Positions 1-9,875 of a stretch of DNA of 64,000 nucleotides are shown here, in pieces. Position 1 is the first letter of the stretch; each line of letters opens with the position of its first letter. The stretch lies in contig NZ_PISP01000001.1 of assembly GCF_002834295.1 (NCBI RefSeq), positions 186,001 through 250,000 on the forward strand, read 5' to 3'. The position numbers and the translations under genes are program-made. The notes below the pieces were generated by a model. That model made no database searches and had not been told where the DNA came from. It was given only the letters and a program-made list of their open reading frames with translations. Origin of the DNA: Rhodohalobacter barkolensis (GTDB taxonomy: Bacteria > Bacteroidota > Rhodothermia > Balneolales > Balneolaceae).

Positions 1-1895
1 GTAAACCCATAGAAACGCTCGACTTTAACTGGTTCAGCGGACTCTACCGGAATGTGGATCTGCTGGTGAATGAGAAGCTGCAGATCTCCGATCCGATTGC
101 AGCCGATCGAGTTTCAGCCGGTGGTGTTCTCGTCAACTACACGGATGTTACTGATGAATCCGCAACCATTAACATTCAAACCGATATCGAAAATTTTGAT
201 TCAACTTCCCGAAATGCGGTACTAAAAACGGTTTTGAGAGATCATTCGGGTATGAAGATTGCAGAACGATCAACGGATGAACAACCGATTTCTGCGGGTG
301 ATCATCATCTGTTTCAACACGAGATCGAGGTGGAAGAACCAAATTTATGGTCACCCGACTCCCCTTATCTCTACGAGTTGACGATAGAGCTGCATGAAAA
401 CGGTGAAGCAATCGATTTCTGGCAAAAGCGAATCGGTATCAGAACGATGTCCTTTACCGAAGATCATCAGTTTGTGTTGAATGGAAAGCCGCTTCAGCTG
501 CGCGGGACGAATCGTCATCAATCCTATCCTTACATCGGGTATGCGCTTTCGGAAAATGCTCAATTCCGGGATGCGTATAAAATCAAAGAGGCCGGGTTCA
601 ATTTTATCAGGATTGCTCACTATCCGCCGGACCCGGCTTTTTTGGAAGCTGCGGATGAACTTGGGCTTCTGTTCATGAACGCGATTCCCGGCTGGCAGTT
701 TTTCGGGGATGAGGAGTTCCAGGAGCTCGCTCTTCGTGATGTGAGGGAGATGATTCGCCGCGACCGCAATCACCCGAGCATCGTGATCTGGGAAGCTTCG
801 CTGAATGAGTCTGATATGCCGGAAAGTTTTATGGAGCGTGCTCACGATATTGTGCACGAAGAGCTGCCGTTTGAGGGTATCTACAGCAGCGGATGGATCG
901 ATCACGCCTACGATATTTTTATTCCGGCGCGGCAGCACGCCTCACCACCGGAGTATTGGGCGAGTTATCCGCAGGAGAAACCACTTTTTATCGCGGAGTA
1001 TGGCGACTGGGAATACTATGCTCACAATGCCGGGTTCAATCAGGACGCATATGAAGATCTGCAGGAAGAGGAGCGTAACTCTCGTCAGTTGCGGGGCGAC
1101 GGACAGGTGCGGATGGCTCAACAGGCTCTCAACTTTCAGGAAGCGCACAACAGCAACCTTCAGGGTTGGGCGTTTGGTGATGCCAATTGGGTGATGTACG
1201 ACTACAACCGCGGATACGATGTGAATCTGGAAGCGTCCGGAATTCGGGATATTTTCAGGCTGCCCAAGTTCACAAACTACTTTTATCAGAGTCAGGGCGG
1301 GCCAAATCCGGATCCCAATGCGGAGTTCAATCGCCCGATGATTTACATCGCCAATTTCTGGTCCGATCCCGATTTTAAAACAGTCAAAATATACAGCAAT
1401 ACAGAAGAGGTGGAACTGTTTTTGAATGGCAAATCTCTCGGACGAAAAAATCCGGACATCGATCGGGTTTCTACACATCTGAATCATCCGCCATTTACTT
1501 TTGATATTGAGGAGTTCGAGCCGGGCATCTTACGGGCAGTGGGTTACATCAATGGTGAAGTTGTTACCGAAGCGGAGCGAACCACGCCGGGAGAGGCGGC
1601 CGCCATAGAATTGGAGTACGATCGAAGCGGCAGAGAACTGGAAGCCGGTCAGAATGATGTCGTGTTTGTGTACGCTTCCATTGTGGATGAAAATGGCACA
1701 ACTATTCCCAACGCAGAACCGGACGTACAATTTGAGGTGGAGGGAGACGGTGAGTTGATCGGTTACAACCCTATTGAAGCTGAAGCCGGTATTGCAACCG
1801 TACTTCTGAAAGTAGGGGAGAGCGATGGGGAGATTACGCTTCGAGCCTTTTCAGACGGGTTGAGATCAGATGAGTATCAAGTCATTGTTAATTAG
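1..1895 (+). CDS. Glycoside hydrolase family 2 protein (beta-galactosidase-like), 5' truncated by window
   Basis: The reading frame is open to the left edge of the window, so the N-terminus is missing. The first visible residues (FNWFSGLYRNV) match the end of the GH2 sugar-binding domain. An immunoglobulin-like domain follows, then the TIM barrel. The acid/base Glu is in WEASLNES (codon 807-809) and the nucleophile Glu in FIAEYG (codon 996-998). After the barrel come C-terminal beta-sandwich domains, the last resembling a bacterial Ig-like fold. GH2 enzymes of this kind remove non-reducing beta-galactosyl or related residues. It is the first visible gene of a galactan operon, 17 nt upstream of a GH53 gene, so a role in trimming beta-galacto-oligosaccharides fits. 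The exact specificity (galactosidase versus glucuronidase or mannosidase) cannot be read from motifs. Confidence 0.88.
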   Translation, partial: KPIETLDFNWFSGLYRNVDLLVNEKLQISDPIAADRVSAGGVLVNYTDVTDESATINIQTDIENFDSTSRNAVLKTVLRDHSGMKIAERSTDEQPISAGDHHLFQHEIEVEEPNLWSPDSPYLYELTIELHENGEAIDFWQKRIGIRTMSFTEDHQFVLNGKPLQLRGTNRHQSYPYIGYALSENAQFRDAYKIKEAGFNFIRIAHYPPDPAFLEAADELGLLFMNAIPGWQFFGDEEFQELALRDVREMIRRDRNHPSIVIWEASLNESDMPESFMERAHDIVHEELPFEGIYSSGWIDHAYDIFIPARQHASPPEYWASYPQEKPLFIAEYGDWEYYAHNAGFNQDAYEDLQEEERNSRQLRGDGQVRMAQQALNFQEAHNSNLQGWAFGDANWVMYDYNRGYDVNLEASGIRDIFRLPKFTNYFYQSQGGPNPDPNAEFNRPMIYIANFWSDPDFKTVKIYSNTEEVELFLNGKSLGRKNPDIDRVSTHLNHPPFTFDIEEFEPGILRAVGYINGEVVTEAERTTPGEAAAIELEYDRSGRELEAGQNDVVFVYASIVDENGTTIPNAEPDVQFEVEGDGELIGYNPIEAEAGIATVLLKVGESDGEITLRAFSDGLRSDEYQVIVN

Positions 1896-1912
1896 AATAA
1901 TTTGGAGGAGTG

Positions 1913-3019
1913 ATGAATGTAATGATTTTAAGAAATAGTCTACTATCAATAATCATATTCTTGCTGATCGGAAAAGTTGGATTATCCCAGGAAACGCCGG
2001 AGATCAAACAGCAAGTGGATATCACCTATGCCATTGGAGCGGATCTCTCGTTTTTGAAGCAGGCCGAGGAACAGGGTGTAGAGTTTATGGATGATGGAGT
2101 GGTAAAACAGGGACTGGAGATCTTTTCCGATCACGGCTACAACTGGATTCGTCTGCGCCTTTTCCATACGCCGGATGAACTTCCAAACGATCTTGACTAC
2201 ACCATCGAGCTGGCTCAGGAAGCGAAAGAGTACGGATTCAAATTTCTTCTCGACTACCACTATGCCGATAGCTGGGCCGATCCCGGTAAACAGCCCATTC
2301 CCGCAGCATGGGAGGGACTTTCTGTGGATGTTTTAGCCGACTCCGTCTATGAGTACACCAAAAATACCATCACCGCCTTTCGGGAAGCCGGAGTGATGCC
2401 GGAGATGGTTCAGATCGGAAATGAAACCCGAAACGGAATGCTGTGGCCAACCGGTAAGCTTCCTGAAAACTGGGACAATTATGCGAAACTGACCAAAGCC
2501 GGAATTGATGGGGTGGATGCCGGACGAGCACAGGAGGCGCGACCGATCATCATGATTCACTACGATCAAGGTGCCGATAAAGTTGGTGCCCGTGAATTCT
2601 ACGAAACGTTTGAGTCGTACAACATTCCTTACGACATGATCGGTCTGTCGTATTACCCATGGTGGCATGGGAATTTGCTCGAATTCAGGGCTAATCTGCT
2701 CTCTCTTGACCGCCACTTTGACAAGGATATCATGCTGGTGGAAACCGCCTATAACTGGAGACCCAGCGAATACGAAAATGCTCGTCCGCCTTATCCTGAA
2801 ACACCGGAAGGTCAGGTGGAATTTCTGGAGTCTGTAAATGAAACGATGCTCAGTATCAACAGTGAGAAGATCAAAGGGATTATGTGGTGGGAGCCGGCCG
2901 TAATGGGCGGATTGCGTTCCCGCGGATTTTTTGATGATGACGGCAATGCGCTGCCGGTAATCAACGTGTTTGATAAATACCGGCTGGGAAGATTGGATAA
3001 CGAAGGGATGCCCGACTAA
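1913..3019 (+). CDS. Endo-beta-1,4-galactanase, GH53
   Basis: Secreted GH53 enzyme that cleaves beta-1,4-galactan side chains of pectin and arabinogalactan I. An N-terminal hydrophobic signal peptide (about residues 1-24, ending near GLSQ) precedes a single TIM barrel. Family hallmarks are GADLSFL near the start of the mature protein, the acid/base Glu171 in QIGNE, the SYYPWWHG block, and the nucleophile Glu277 in LVETAY. The ATG at 1913 was chosen because GGAGGAG ends just upstream; a GTG at 1910 and an ATG at 1922 are alternatives. At about 368 residues it is typical for the family. It lies between GH2 and an epimerase-like gene, in one operon with a symporter and Leloir enzymes. Confidence 0.93.
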   Translation: MNVMILRNSLLSIIIFLLIGKVGLSQETPEIKQQVDITYAIGADLSFLKQAEEQGVEFMDDGVVKQGLEIFSDHGYNWIRLRLFHTPDELPNDLDYTIELAQEAKEYGFKFLLDYHYADSWADPGKQPIPAAWEGLSVDVLADSVYEYTKNTITAFREAGVMPEMVQIGNETRNGMLWPTGKLPENWDNYAKLTKAGIDGVDAGRAQEARPIIMIHYDQGADKVGAREFYETFESYNIPYDMIGLSYYPWWHGNLLEFRANLLSLDRHFDKDIMLVETAYNWRPSEYENARPPYPETPEGQVEFLESVNETMLSINSEKIKGIMWWEPAVMGGLRSRGFFDDDGNALPVINVFDKYRLGRLDNEGMPD

Positions 3020-3036
3020 ACTGAGATGTCAAATTC

Positions 3037-4035
3037 ATGAATGATGACCTGTCCATAGAAAAAGAAGTTGAATCGGTTCCGCTAAACCGTGAAATGGTGC
3101 TGGTGAATAGCCGACTTATTGTGACTGTACTTCCTGAGATGGGAGGTAAGATCTCCGGAATTGTACGAAGAAAGTCCGGTACGCAATTTCTTCATCAGAC
3201 AGATGAGAACTACCAAAATGTTGAACTCCCTGCGTATGGGCAGGAATTTCAGCCACCCTATGCTGCCGGTTTTGACGACTGTTTCCCGACTGTTTCATCG
3301 TGTTCGATTTTGCTAAATGGAGAGACTATCGATCTGCCGGATCACGGCGAGCTTTGGACGTCTCAGTGGGAGGTGGAACAGTTAGGCCCCGGAGTAAAGC
3401 TGACCACTTATGGAAAAAAGCAGAACTACCGCTTTACAAAGTGGATCCATCTGGATGGCGAAACACTTACGATACGCTACCGGGTGGAGAATTTCAGCAA
3501 CTCCACCATACCCTTTATCTGGTCATCCCACCCGCTGTTGAATGTAGATCCTGAAGATGAACTGATATTACCACCCGAGATCAATGAAGTTTTGGTGGAT
3601 GGAATGACTGAAAAGGAGATTGGAAAGTTTGGAGATCGATTGTCGTGGCAGGGGTTGAAATCTGAAATACTTCCGTATGATCTGTCCATAGTTCAACCAA
3701 AAGAAGCCGGGTTTGCGGGTAAATTTTTTTCAAACAGACTTCAAAACGGACTGGCGGGTATCTATCGGAAGCAGACAGATGAGTCACTGCTTTTCCGGTT
3801 TGATACAGCTGAAATCCCCTACCTGGGAATCTGGCTCTGTTACGGTGGATGGCCGGAAGATTTAGATGAAAAAGATCTGACAGTTGCCCTGGAACCGTGT
3901 ATCGGTCGGCCGGATAGTTTGAAGAAGGCAATGGAGTGGGGCGAAAATCAGGACATTGAGCCATCAAAACAGCGAGAGTGGTCGCTGGAAATATCCATCG
4001 AAGACGGAAAATTAAATTTAAAACCAACAAATTGA
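3037..4035 (+). CDS. Aldose 1-epimerase (galactose mutarotase)-like protein
   Basis: About 332 residues of beta-sandwich type with no signal peptide, so probably cytoplasmic. The N-terminal segment (LIVTVLPEMGGKISGI) and the later FIWSSHPLLNVDP and CYGGWPEDLDEK segments resemble the galactose-mutarotase-like superfamily, which interconverts alpha and beta anomers of hexoses. The canonical GalM catalytic His/Glu pattern is not obvious by eye, so it may be a divergent epimerase or a sugar-binding relative. It sits 17 nt after the GH53 gene and 4 nt before the symporter gene, which supports feeding imported galactose in the right anomer to GalK. No strong ribosome-binding site is seen. Confidence 0.75.
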   Translation: MNDDLSIEKEVESVPLNREMVLVNSRLIVTVLPEMGGKISGIVRRKSGTQFLHQTDENYQNVELPAYGQEFQPPYAAGFDDCFPTVSSCSILLNGETIDLPDHGELWTSQWEVEQLGPGVKLTTYGKKQNYRFTKWIHLDGETLTIRYRVENFSNSTIPFIWSSHPLLNVDPEDELILPPEINEVLVDGMTEKEIGKFGDRLSWQGLKSEILPYDLSIVQPKEAGFAGKFFSNRLQNGLAGIYRKQTDESLLFRFDTAEIPYLGIWLCYGGWPEDLDEKDLTVALEPCIGRPDSLKKAMEWGENQDIEPSKQREWSLEISIEDGKLNLKPTN

Positions 4036-4039
4036 GCAT

Positions 4040-5677
4040 ATGGAATTTTCTCTAATAGATACGATTGTTTTTGTGGCATATGCACTGGCCATTGTGGGAT
4101 TGGGGTTATGGGTATCCCGCGAAAAAGAGGGGCATCAGAAAAATGCTGAAGATTACTTCCTGGCCAGTAAGGCGCTGCCGTGGTGGGCGATTGGGGCATC
4201 GCTGATCGCAGCCAACATTTCGGCGGAGCAGATTATCGGGATGTCCGGTTCAGGTTTTGCGGTGGGACTTGCCATTGCATCCTACGAGTGGATGGCAGCT
4301 GTAACATTGATCATTGTAGGTAAATACTTTTTACCGATTTTTATTGAAAAAGAGCTGTTTACAATTCCGGAATTTATTGAGTACCGCTTCAATACCACAC
4401 TGAAAACAATCCTTGCCGTTTTCTGGATTGCTCTCTTTGTTTTTGTAAACCTGACGACGGTGATGTACCTCGGAGCCCGCGCACTGGACACAATTATGGG
4501 AACCGGTGACGGTAGCCTGTTGATCTATGCATTAATCGGATTGGCATTTATTGCGGCGGCGTATTCACTTTATGGCGGACTTTCCGCTGTGGCGTGGACC
4601 GATGTGCTACAGGTTGCCCTGTTGATTGTTGGCGGTACGGTTACTACTGTAGTGGCACTGAACCATGTGACTCCGGATGGAGGAATTTTAAATGGGATGG
4701 CTCACCTTTATGATGTTGCAGGGGATAAGTTTAATATGATTCTGGACAAGTCGAATCCCGAATATAATAATCTGCCGGGAATCGGAGTTCTGATTGGCGG
4801 ATTATGGGTGGCCAATCTCTACTATTGGGGGTTCAATCAGTATATCATTCAGCGAACACTGGCGGCCAAATCTCTTGAGGAATCACAAAAAGGAATTATA
4901 TTTGCCGGCTTCTTAAAGCTGATCATTCCACTCATCGTTGTCATTCCCGGAATAATCGTTTACGTGCTTTACGTACAACCTGAAGGAACAACCATTATAC
5001 CAGGAGTGGTGGATGTATTCACAAACCCCGACGGCAGTATTGTGTACGATAATGCATATCCATGGCTCATTAAAGTATTTCTTGCTCCGGGTTTTAAAGG
5101 ATTGGTTGTGGCTGCACTTGCTGCGGCAATTGTATCTTCACTGGCATCCATGCTCAACTCAGTTGCTACGATTTTTACCATGGATATCTACCGGCCATAC
5201 TTCAACCCGAATGCTACCGATAAGCAGACTGTGAACACGGGACGAATTACGGCTGCAGTTGCATTGGTAATCGCAGTATTGATGGCCCCGCAACTGGCAA
5301 ATGTACCACAGGTTTTCCAGTACATTCAGGAGTATACCGGCCTGGTAAGCCCGGGAATTTTGGCGGTCTTTATCATGGGGCTTTTTTGGAAAAAAACAAC
5401 GACTCAGGGAGCCATTTACGGAGTGTTGGCATCCATCGTGATTGCCCTGTTGCTCAAAGCTCCGGCGCTCAATCTTCCGTTTCTGGATCAGATGTTCTAC
5501 ACGCTCATCATCACCATTGTGATTATTGCCGGTGTGAGCCTGACGACCAATCCGTATGATGAAGATCCGAAAGCAATTCATACAACAGCGGATATGTTCA
5601 AAACGAGTCCGGCTTTCAATATCGGGGCATATATCATCCTGATTATTGTATCTGTGCTGTACGCTGCCTTTTGGTAA
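4040..5677 (+). CDS. Sodium/solute symporter (SSS family), probable galactose or oligosaccharide importer
   Basis: Inner-membrane transporter of 545 residues with about 13-14 hydrophobic helices. The N-terminal DYFLASKALPWWAIGASLIAA block and the ISAEQIIGMSG motif are characteristic of SGLT-like SSS transporters, which couple sugar uptake to sodium entry. It starts 4 nt after the preceding stop codon, so translational coupling is likely. Its place between a mutarotase-like gene and galK makes galactose the most likely substrate, as inferred from context. No SusC/SusD pair is attached to this operon in the window, so outer-membrane entry is unassigned; it could be encoded upstream. Confidence 0.92.
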   Translation: MEFSLIDTIVFVAYALAIVGLGLWVSREKEGHQKNAEDYFLASKALPWWAIGASLIAANISAEQIIGMSGSGFAVGLAIASYEWMAAVTLIIVGKYFLPIFIEKELFTIPEFIEYRFNTTLKTILAVFWIALFVFVNLTTVMYLGARALDTIMGTGDGSLLIYALIGLAFIAAAYSLYGGLSAVAWTDVLQVALLIVGGTVTTVVALNHVTPDGGILNGMAHLYDVAGDKFNMILDKSNPEYNNLPGIGVLIGGLWVANLYYWGFNQYIIQRTLAAKSLEESQKGIIFAGFLKLIIPLIVVIPGIIVYVLYVQPEGTTIIPGVVDVFTNPDGSIVYDNAYPWLIKVFLAPGFKGLVVAALAAAIVSSLASMLNSVATIFTMDIYRPYFNPNATDKQTVNTGRITAAVALVIAVLMAPQLANVPQVFQYIQEYTGLVSPGILAVFIMGLFWKKTTTQGAIYGVLASIVIALLLKAPALNLPFLDQMFYTLIITIVIIAGVSLTTNPYDEDPKAIHTTADMFKTSPAFNIGAYIILIIVSVLYAAFW

Positions 5678-5699
5678 AAATTGAAGGTTTAGGAAGATT

Positions 5700-6887
5700 A
5701 TGGAAGAGTTCATCAAAAAAATTAAGCGAGAATTTAAAACCCGTTTTCAGTCTGATTTTGTAGTGATCAAAGCTCCCGGACGTGTTAATCTGATCGGTGA
5801 GCATACCGATTACAATGACGGTTTTGTACTGCCGGCCGCTATTGATAAAGCGATCTGGCTGGTCATGAATTTGAATGATACAGGACGAATTCGACTCTTT
5901 TCAGTAGATATGAATGAGGAGTATAGCGTTGAGCTATCACCCAATCTCGAAAAATCAGGTATGGGCTGGCCCGATTACATTCTGGGCGTTGTGGATCAGC
6001 TGAGAAAACATGGAATGAACAGCGTTGGGTTCGACTGTGTGTTTGGTGGCAATGTGCCGATCGGCGCAGGACTTTCGTCCTCGGCTGCTCTCGAAGGCGG
6101 GGTACTGTATGGACTTGCTGAATTGAACGGATGGGAAATATCCCTTATGGAAATGGCTCAAATTGCCCAAAAAGCTGAAAACGAGTTTGTCGGGGTTCAG
6201 TGCGGGATTATGGATCAGTTTGCCAGCCTGAATGGAAAAGAGGCTCATGCACTGAAGCTGGACTGCAGAACCCTGGAGTTTGAAAAAGTACCCTTCCGCG
6301 ACCCGAAGCTTAAAATTGTGCTGTGCGATACAGGAGTGAGAAGAGAGCTGGCCGGGTCGGAATATAATATCCGTCGTGCACAGTGCGAGCGGGGAGTATC
6401 GATTATTCAGAAATCGTACCCGCAGGTGAGAAAACTAAGGGATGTGACAATGGATATGCTTTATGAAAATCGGAGTGAGATGGATGAAGTCGTTTTCAGG
6501 AGATGTAAATTTGTTATCGAAGAAAATCAAAGGGTGCTCGATTCTTGTGATGATCTTGAAAGGGACGACATTCAGGCGTTCGGCCAAAGGATGTTCAAAT
6601 CACATGACGGATTGCAGCACGACTATGAGGTGAGCTGCAAAGAGTTGGATATCCTGGTTGATATCGCCAAAGATGTGGACGGGACAATCGGCTCCAGGAT
6701 GATGGGCGGTGGATTTGGAGGCTGCACCATTAACCTGGTTCGAACGGATTCTGTGGAATTGTTTGCAGACATTGTAAAAGAAAAATACCGCCAGCAAACC
6801 GGTAAAGTGGCTTCAGTTTATGTAACAACCATTTCAGAAGGAACACACCTGTTGAAACATGATGTACATACACCAAATGGCTTATAG
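5700..6887 (+). CDS. galK: Galactokinase
   Basis: Cytoplasmic GHMP kinase that phosphorylates galactose to galactose-1-phosphate with ATP. The galactokinase signature APGRVNLIGEHTDYNDG is near residue 22, the ATP-binding glycine/serine loop GAGLSSSAALE near residue 121, and the C-terminal GHMP motif MGGGFGGCTINLV near residue 330. Its 395 residues are normal for the family. The ATG has a good AGGA sequence 6 nt upstream. It follows the symporter gene by 22 nt and precedes galT, which completes the first two Leloir steps. Confidence 0.97.
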   Translation: MEEFIKKIKREFKTRFQSDFVVIKAPGRVNLIGEHTDYNDGFVLPAAIDKAIWLVMNLNDTGRIRLFSVDMNEEYSVELSPNLEKSGMGWPDYILGVVDQLRKHGMNSVGFDCVFGGNVPIGAGLSSSAALEGGVLYGLAELNGWEISLMEMAQIAQKAENEFVGVQCGIMDQFASLNGKEAHALKLDCRTLEFEKVPFRDPKLKIVLCDTGVRRELAGSEYNIRRAQCERGVSIIQKSYPQVRKLRDVTMDMLYENRSEMDEVVFRRCKFVIEENQRVLDSCDDLERDDIQAFGQRMFKSHDGLQHDYEVSCKELDILVDIAKDVDGTIGSRMMGGGFGGCTINLVRTDSVELFADIVKEKYRQQTGKVASVYVTTISEGTHLLKHDVHTPNGL

Positions 6888-6929
6888 AATTTATGAATTT
6901 GAAACTAGGCAGTAGATTTTCCTGAACAA

Positions 6930-6954
6930 TTCCCTCCTTATGTAAGGAGGGGAA
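6930..6954. repeat. Intergenic hairpin, dispersed-repeat style
   Basis: Left arm TTCCCTCCTTA pairs with TAAGGAGGGGAA across a 2-nt loop, with one bulged G. There is no uridine run, so it is not a classical terminator. It lies between galK and galT and resembles the G/C-arm hairpin family common in intergenic DNA of this phylum; a similar style recurs near 22880-22984. Confidence 0.6.
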
Positions 6955-7061
6955 ATAGGGGTGGTTGAGAGTAGTACTTGATTGATTTTTTTGTGCCAAA
7001 TTATGTATAAATCGATCAACTATCCCATAATATGATCATCAATTCAAAAAATTAGAGAACC

Positions 7062-8105
7062 ATGGCTTTAGATCTTTCAAACCATCCGCACAGAAGATAC
7101 AATCCGCTGACCGGTGAATGGGTTCAGGTTTCGCCGCACCGGACCCAACGTCCCTGGCAGGGAAAGCAGGAGCGTATCCCGGGAGAAGAGAAGCCGGAGT
7201 ACGATCCGAAATGCTATCTCTGTCCCGGAAACTCAAGGGCTGGTGATGCTAAGAATGAGGAGTACGAATCAACGTTTGTATTTGATAACGATTTCAGTGC
7301 CCTGCTCCCTGACACCCCGAATGAAGAGTTTAACAAAAATGACCTGTTGATTGCCAAAGGGGAGAAGGGAATTTGCCGCGTGATATGCTTCACACCACGT
7401 CACGACCTGACGCTACCGGAAATGGAGCATTCTCAAATTCGAAATGTGGTGGATGTTTGGGTTAAGGAATATGAAGAGCTGGGTTCGCGCGACTACATCA
7501 ACTATGTGCAGATTTTTGAAAACAAGGGGGAGATTATGGGGTGCAGCAATCCGCATCCGCACGGACAGATATGGGCGCAGCAGACCATCCCGGAAGAACC
7601 GAAAAAAGAGTTGATTCAGCAGAAAGAATATTACTCAAAACATGGAAGAACGCTTTTGAGCGACTATTTAAAACTGGAAATCCAGGAGGATGAACGAATT
7701 GTGGCTCAGAATGACCATTTTGTGGTTTTGGTGCCTTTCTGGGCATTCTGGCCTTTTGAGACGATGGTGATTAGTCGGCGACCGTTTGCCCGATTTACCG
7801 ATATGACAGACGAAGAGAGAGATGCTCTGGCAGACATTATCAAACAGATTACGGTGAAGTACGACAACATTTTTGAGATATCCTTTCCATACTCTGCCGG
7901 ATTCCACCCGGCGCCCACCGATGGGAAGGATCATCCCGAGTGGCATTTTCACATGCACTTCTATCCGCCTCTATTACGATCGGCAACAGTCAAGAAATTC
8001 CGGGTTGGATACGAAATGCTCGGGAATCAGCAGCGGGATATCACAGCGAAAGCAAGTGCTGATTTGATGAAGTTGCTTTCGGATGTGCACTACAAGTTGA
8101 GGTGA
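7062..8105 (+). CDS. galT: Galactose-1-phosphate uridylyltransferase
   Basis: Exchanges UMP between UDP-glucose and galactose-1-phosphate, giving UDP-galactose and glucose-1-phosphate. The N-terminal [19 protein letters not shown] motif, the zinc-binding CYLCPGN pair, and the active-site block [10 protein letters not shown] with the nucleophilic His of HPH identify class I GalT. Its 347 residues are full length. The ATG sits in an NcoI-like CCATGG with no strong ribosome-binding site. It lies 174 nt after galK across a hairpin-bearing gap, so it may be transcribed with galK or from its own promoter. No galE is seen in the window. Confidence 0.97.
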   Translation: MALDLSNHPHRRYNPLTGEWVQVSPHRTQRPWQGKQERIPGEEKPEYDPKCYLCPGNSRAGDAKNEEYESTFVFDNDFSALLPDTPNEEFNKNDLLIAKGEKGICRVICFTPRHDLTLPEMEHSQIRNVVDVWVKEYEELGSRDYINYVQIFENKGEIMGCSNPHPHGQIWAQQTIPEEPKKELIQQKEYYSKHGRTLLSDYLKLEIQEDERIVAQNDHFVVLVPFWAFWPFETMVISRRPFARFTDMTDEERDALADIIKQITVKYDNIFEISFPYSAGFHPAPTDGKDHPEWHFHMHFYPPLLRSATVKKFRVGYEMLGNQQRDITAKASADLMKLLSDVHYKLR

Positions 8106-8442
8106 CGATGTAGTCATCCTGAACGAAAGTGAAGGATCTCCGAGGTGAGGAGGTAATATCGGGGAGATTCTTTTCCCGAATTCTCGGGATCAGAATGACG
8201 ATTGGGTCATCCTGAACAAAAGTGAAGGATCCATACTCTAAATAGTCTAAACAATGAGATTCATCCCTACCGCTCAGAATAATTTTTAAAGAGAGAATTG
8301 AAATCCCCCGTTGGTTTTGTAAGGAAAACCCTTACGCATATGAAAGGTTTAATATTATATGTTGTAAAAATAGTTTTAGTTAGTATTAATAAGTAAAGTG
8401 TATTTTTGGTGAAAAGAGATTATTATTTAACCACTTCTGATA
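8106..8442. repeat. Intergenic gap holding two copies of a ~27-bp dispersed repeat
   Basis: Two direct copies of a GTCATCCTGAAC-type sequence occur at 8113-8140 and 8206-8232 with one difference in the first 20 bases. Between them is a small palindrome, CCCGA-ATTC-TCGGG, near 8176-8189. Repeats of this form are widespread between genes in Bacteroidota-like genomes. The rest of the gap is AT-rich. It must contain the promoter of the histidine kinase gene, but no convincing promoter box was identified. Confidence 0.6.
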
Positions 8443-9837
8443 ATGAATATAGCCCTCGGTCATGATCAGTACCATATTCTGGAGAACATTCTTCATGGAG
8501 TTATCATTACAGATGTTCGGGGCCATATTACGTTTTGGAATCCCACCAATGAAAAGCTGTTTAAGTACTCACAAAAAGAGATTATCGGTAAGCCGATCAG
8601 TATCCTTTATGGGGATAATGAAAAAATGCCGTTTAAAAAACTTTTAGAAACGTGCATTAAAGAGGGTAGTGTTCATGGGCAGTGGTTTGGCGTACAGAAA
8701 AATGGTTTACGTATCTGGCTGGACGTGAGGGCAAAAATTCTGAAAGACAACAACGGGGTTACAGATACATGTGTCATTACGGTATGTAATATCGGGAAAC
8801 TGAAGTATACTGAGAGAAGGCTGAAGAAGAGAGAAATTATGGCTGATGCCGTTTTTGAAAACAGCAGTGACGCCATTTTGACACTGAACCGAGAGGGTAA
8901 GATTTTAAATTGTAATCCGGCTGCAATTAAACTTTTTGGATACAATAAAGAAGAGCTGATTGGAAAAGCGTTAAATGTATTAATGCCATTTCCCTACAGC
9001 GAAAGTCAGCAGGGTATGTTTCAGGCGAATATGGTTCCCGGGGAAAGAAAGATCATAGGAATGGATAAAGATATTCAGGGTTTGAAAAAGGACGGTTCCG
9101 TTTTCCCCATTGAGTTGTCGCTGACGATGATAGAGCTTGAAAACAGAATAATATTCACAGGGATTATTCGGGATCTATCCTTTCGAAGAAATCTTGAACG
9201 GCAGGTTATGGAAATCGGAAATGAGGAGCGTCGCAGAATAGGCCGGGAGCTGCATGATGGATTGGGACAGATGCTTACGGGTATTCGAATGTTGTCGGAG
9301 AATCTGGCCAAAAAATTACTGGCAAAGGGAGTTGAGGAGTCTGAGGATGTTGAAGAGATCGCCTCAATGGTGAGGGAAGCAGACGAATATGCAAGAACTT
9401 TATCAAGGGGTTTGGTTCAGGTAGATTTGGAGAAAAAGGGCCTGAGTGTTGCACTTCAAAATTTATGCAAACAGATCGCCAAGGTGAGTAAAATCCACTG
9501 CGAATATAAAGAAAGTGGTGAAGTGGAGATTGAAGATCATACAATGTCTCTGCATATTTTCCGAATTGTGCAGGAAGCAGTCAATAATGCAGTAAAACAC
9601 TCCGGCGCGGAAAATATATATGTCCGGCTTTCAAGCAACATTCACCATACTTCAGTTACCATTAATGATGATGGCATGGGTTTTGAACTGAGAGATGAGA
9701 ATCAGATGGGTTCAGGTATTCAGATTATGAAACATAGAGCGGGAATGATGGGAGGCGTTATCGAAATTGTTCGGACAGACGAAGAATTCACTCAGGTACG
9801 ATGCATTATTCCCAACGATCTTCAGAAGTTTAATTAA
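8443..9837 (+). CDS. PAS-PAS sensor histidine kinase, NarL/DegS (HisKA_3) type
   Basis: Signal-sensing kinase of 464 residues with no transmembrane segment, so probably cytoplasmic. There are two PAS domains, at about residues 7-115 (ILHGVIITDVRGHITFWNP) and 130-245 (ILTLNREGKILNCNPAA). The HisKA_3 dimerisation region carries phospho-acceptor His271 in GRELHDGLGQ, and the HATPase_c domain has EAVNNAVKHS, DDGMGF and GSGIQIMKHRAGMMGG. The response regulator follows after 38 nt, forming a two-component pair. The stimulus is unknown; PAS domains suggest redox, light or ligand sensing. Confidence 0.93.
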   Translation: MNIALGHDQYHILENILHGVIITDVRGHITFWNPTNEKLFKYSQKEIIGKPISILYGDNEKMPFKKLLETCIKEGSVHGQWFGVQKNGLRIWLDVRAKILKDNNGVTDTCVITVCNIGKLKYTERRLKKREIMADAVFENSSDAILTLNREGKILNCNPAAIKLFGYNKEELIGKALNVLMPFPYSESQQGMFQANMVPGERKIIGMDKDIQGLKKDGSVFPIELSLTMIELENRIIFTGIIRDLSFRRNLERQVMEIGNEERRRIGRELHDGLGQMLTGIRMLSENLAKKLLAKGVEESEDVEEIASMVREADEYARTLSRGLVQVDLEKKGLSVALQNLCKQIAKVSKIHCEYKESGEVEIEDHTMSLHIFRIVQEAVNNAVKHSGAENIYVRLSSNIHHTSVTINDDGMGFELRDENQMGSGIQIMKHRAGMMGGVIEIVRTDEEFTQVRCIIPNDLQKFN

Positions 9838-9875
9838 ACTATTCAGCATAAGACAAATCGAAAAAAATAAGAGAC

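Noticed and set aside
351-938. Long antisense open frames opposite real genes (also 942-1487, 5159-5716, 16117-16722, 27763-28296, 31284-31808)
   Set aside because: They lie wholly opposite genes with clear motifs, have low-complexity or unlikely composition and no family features.
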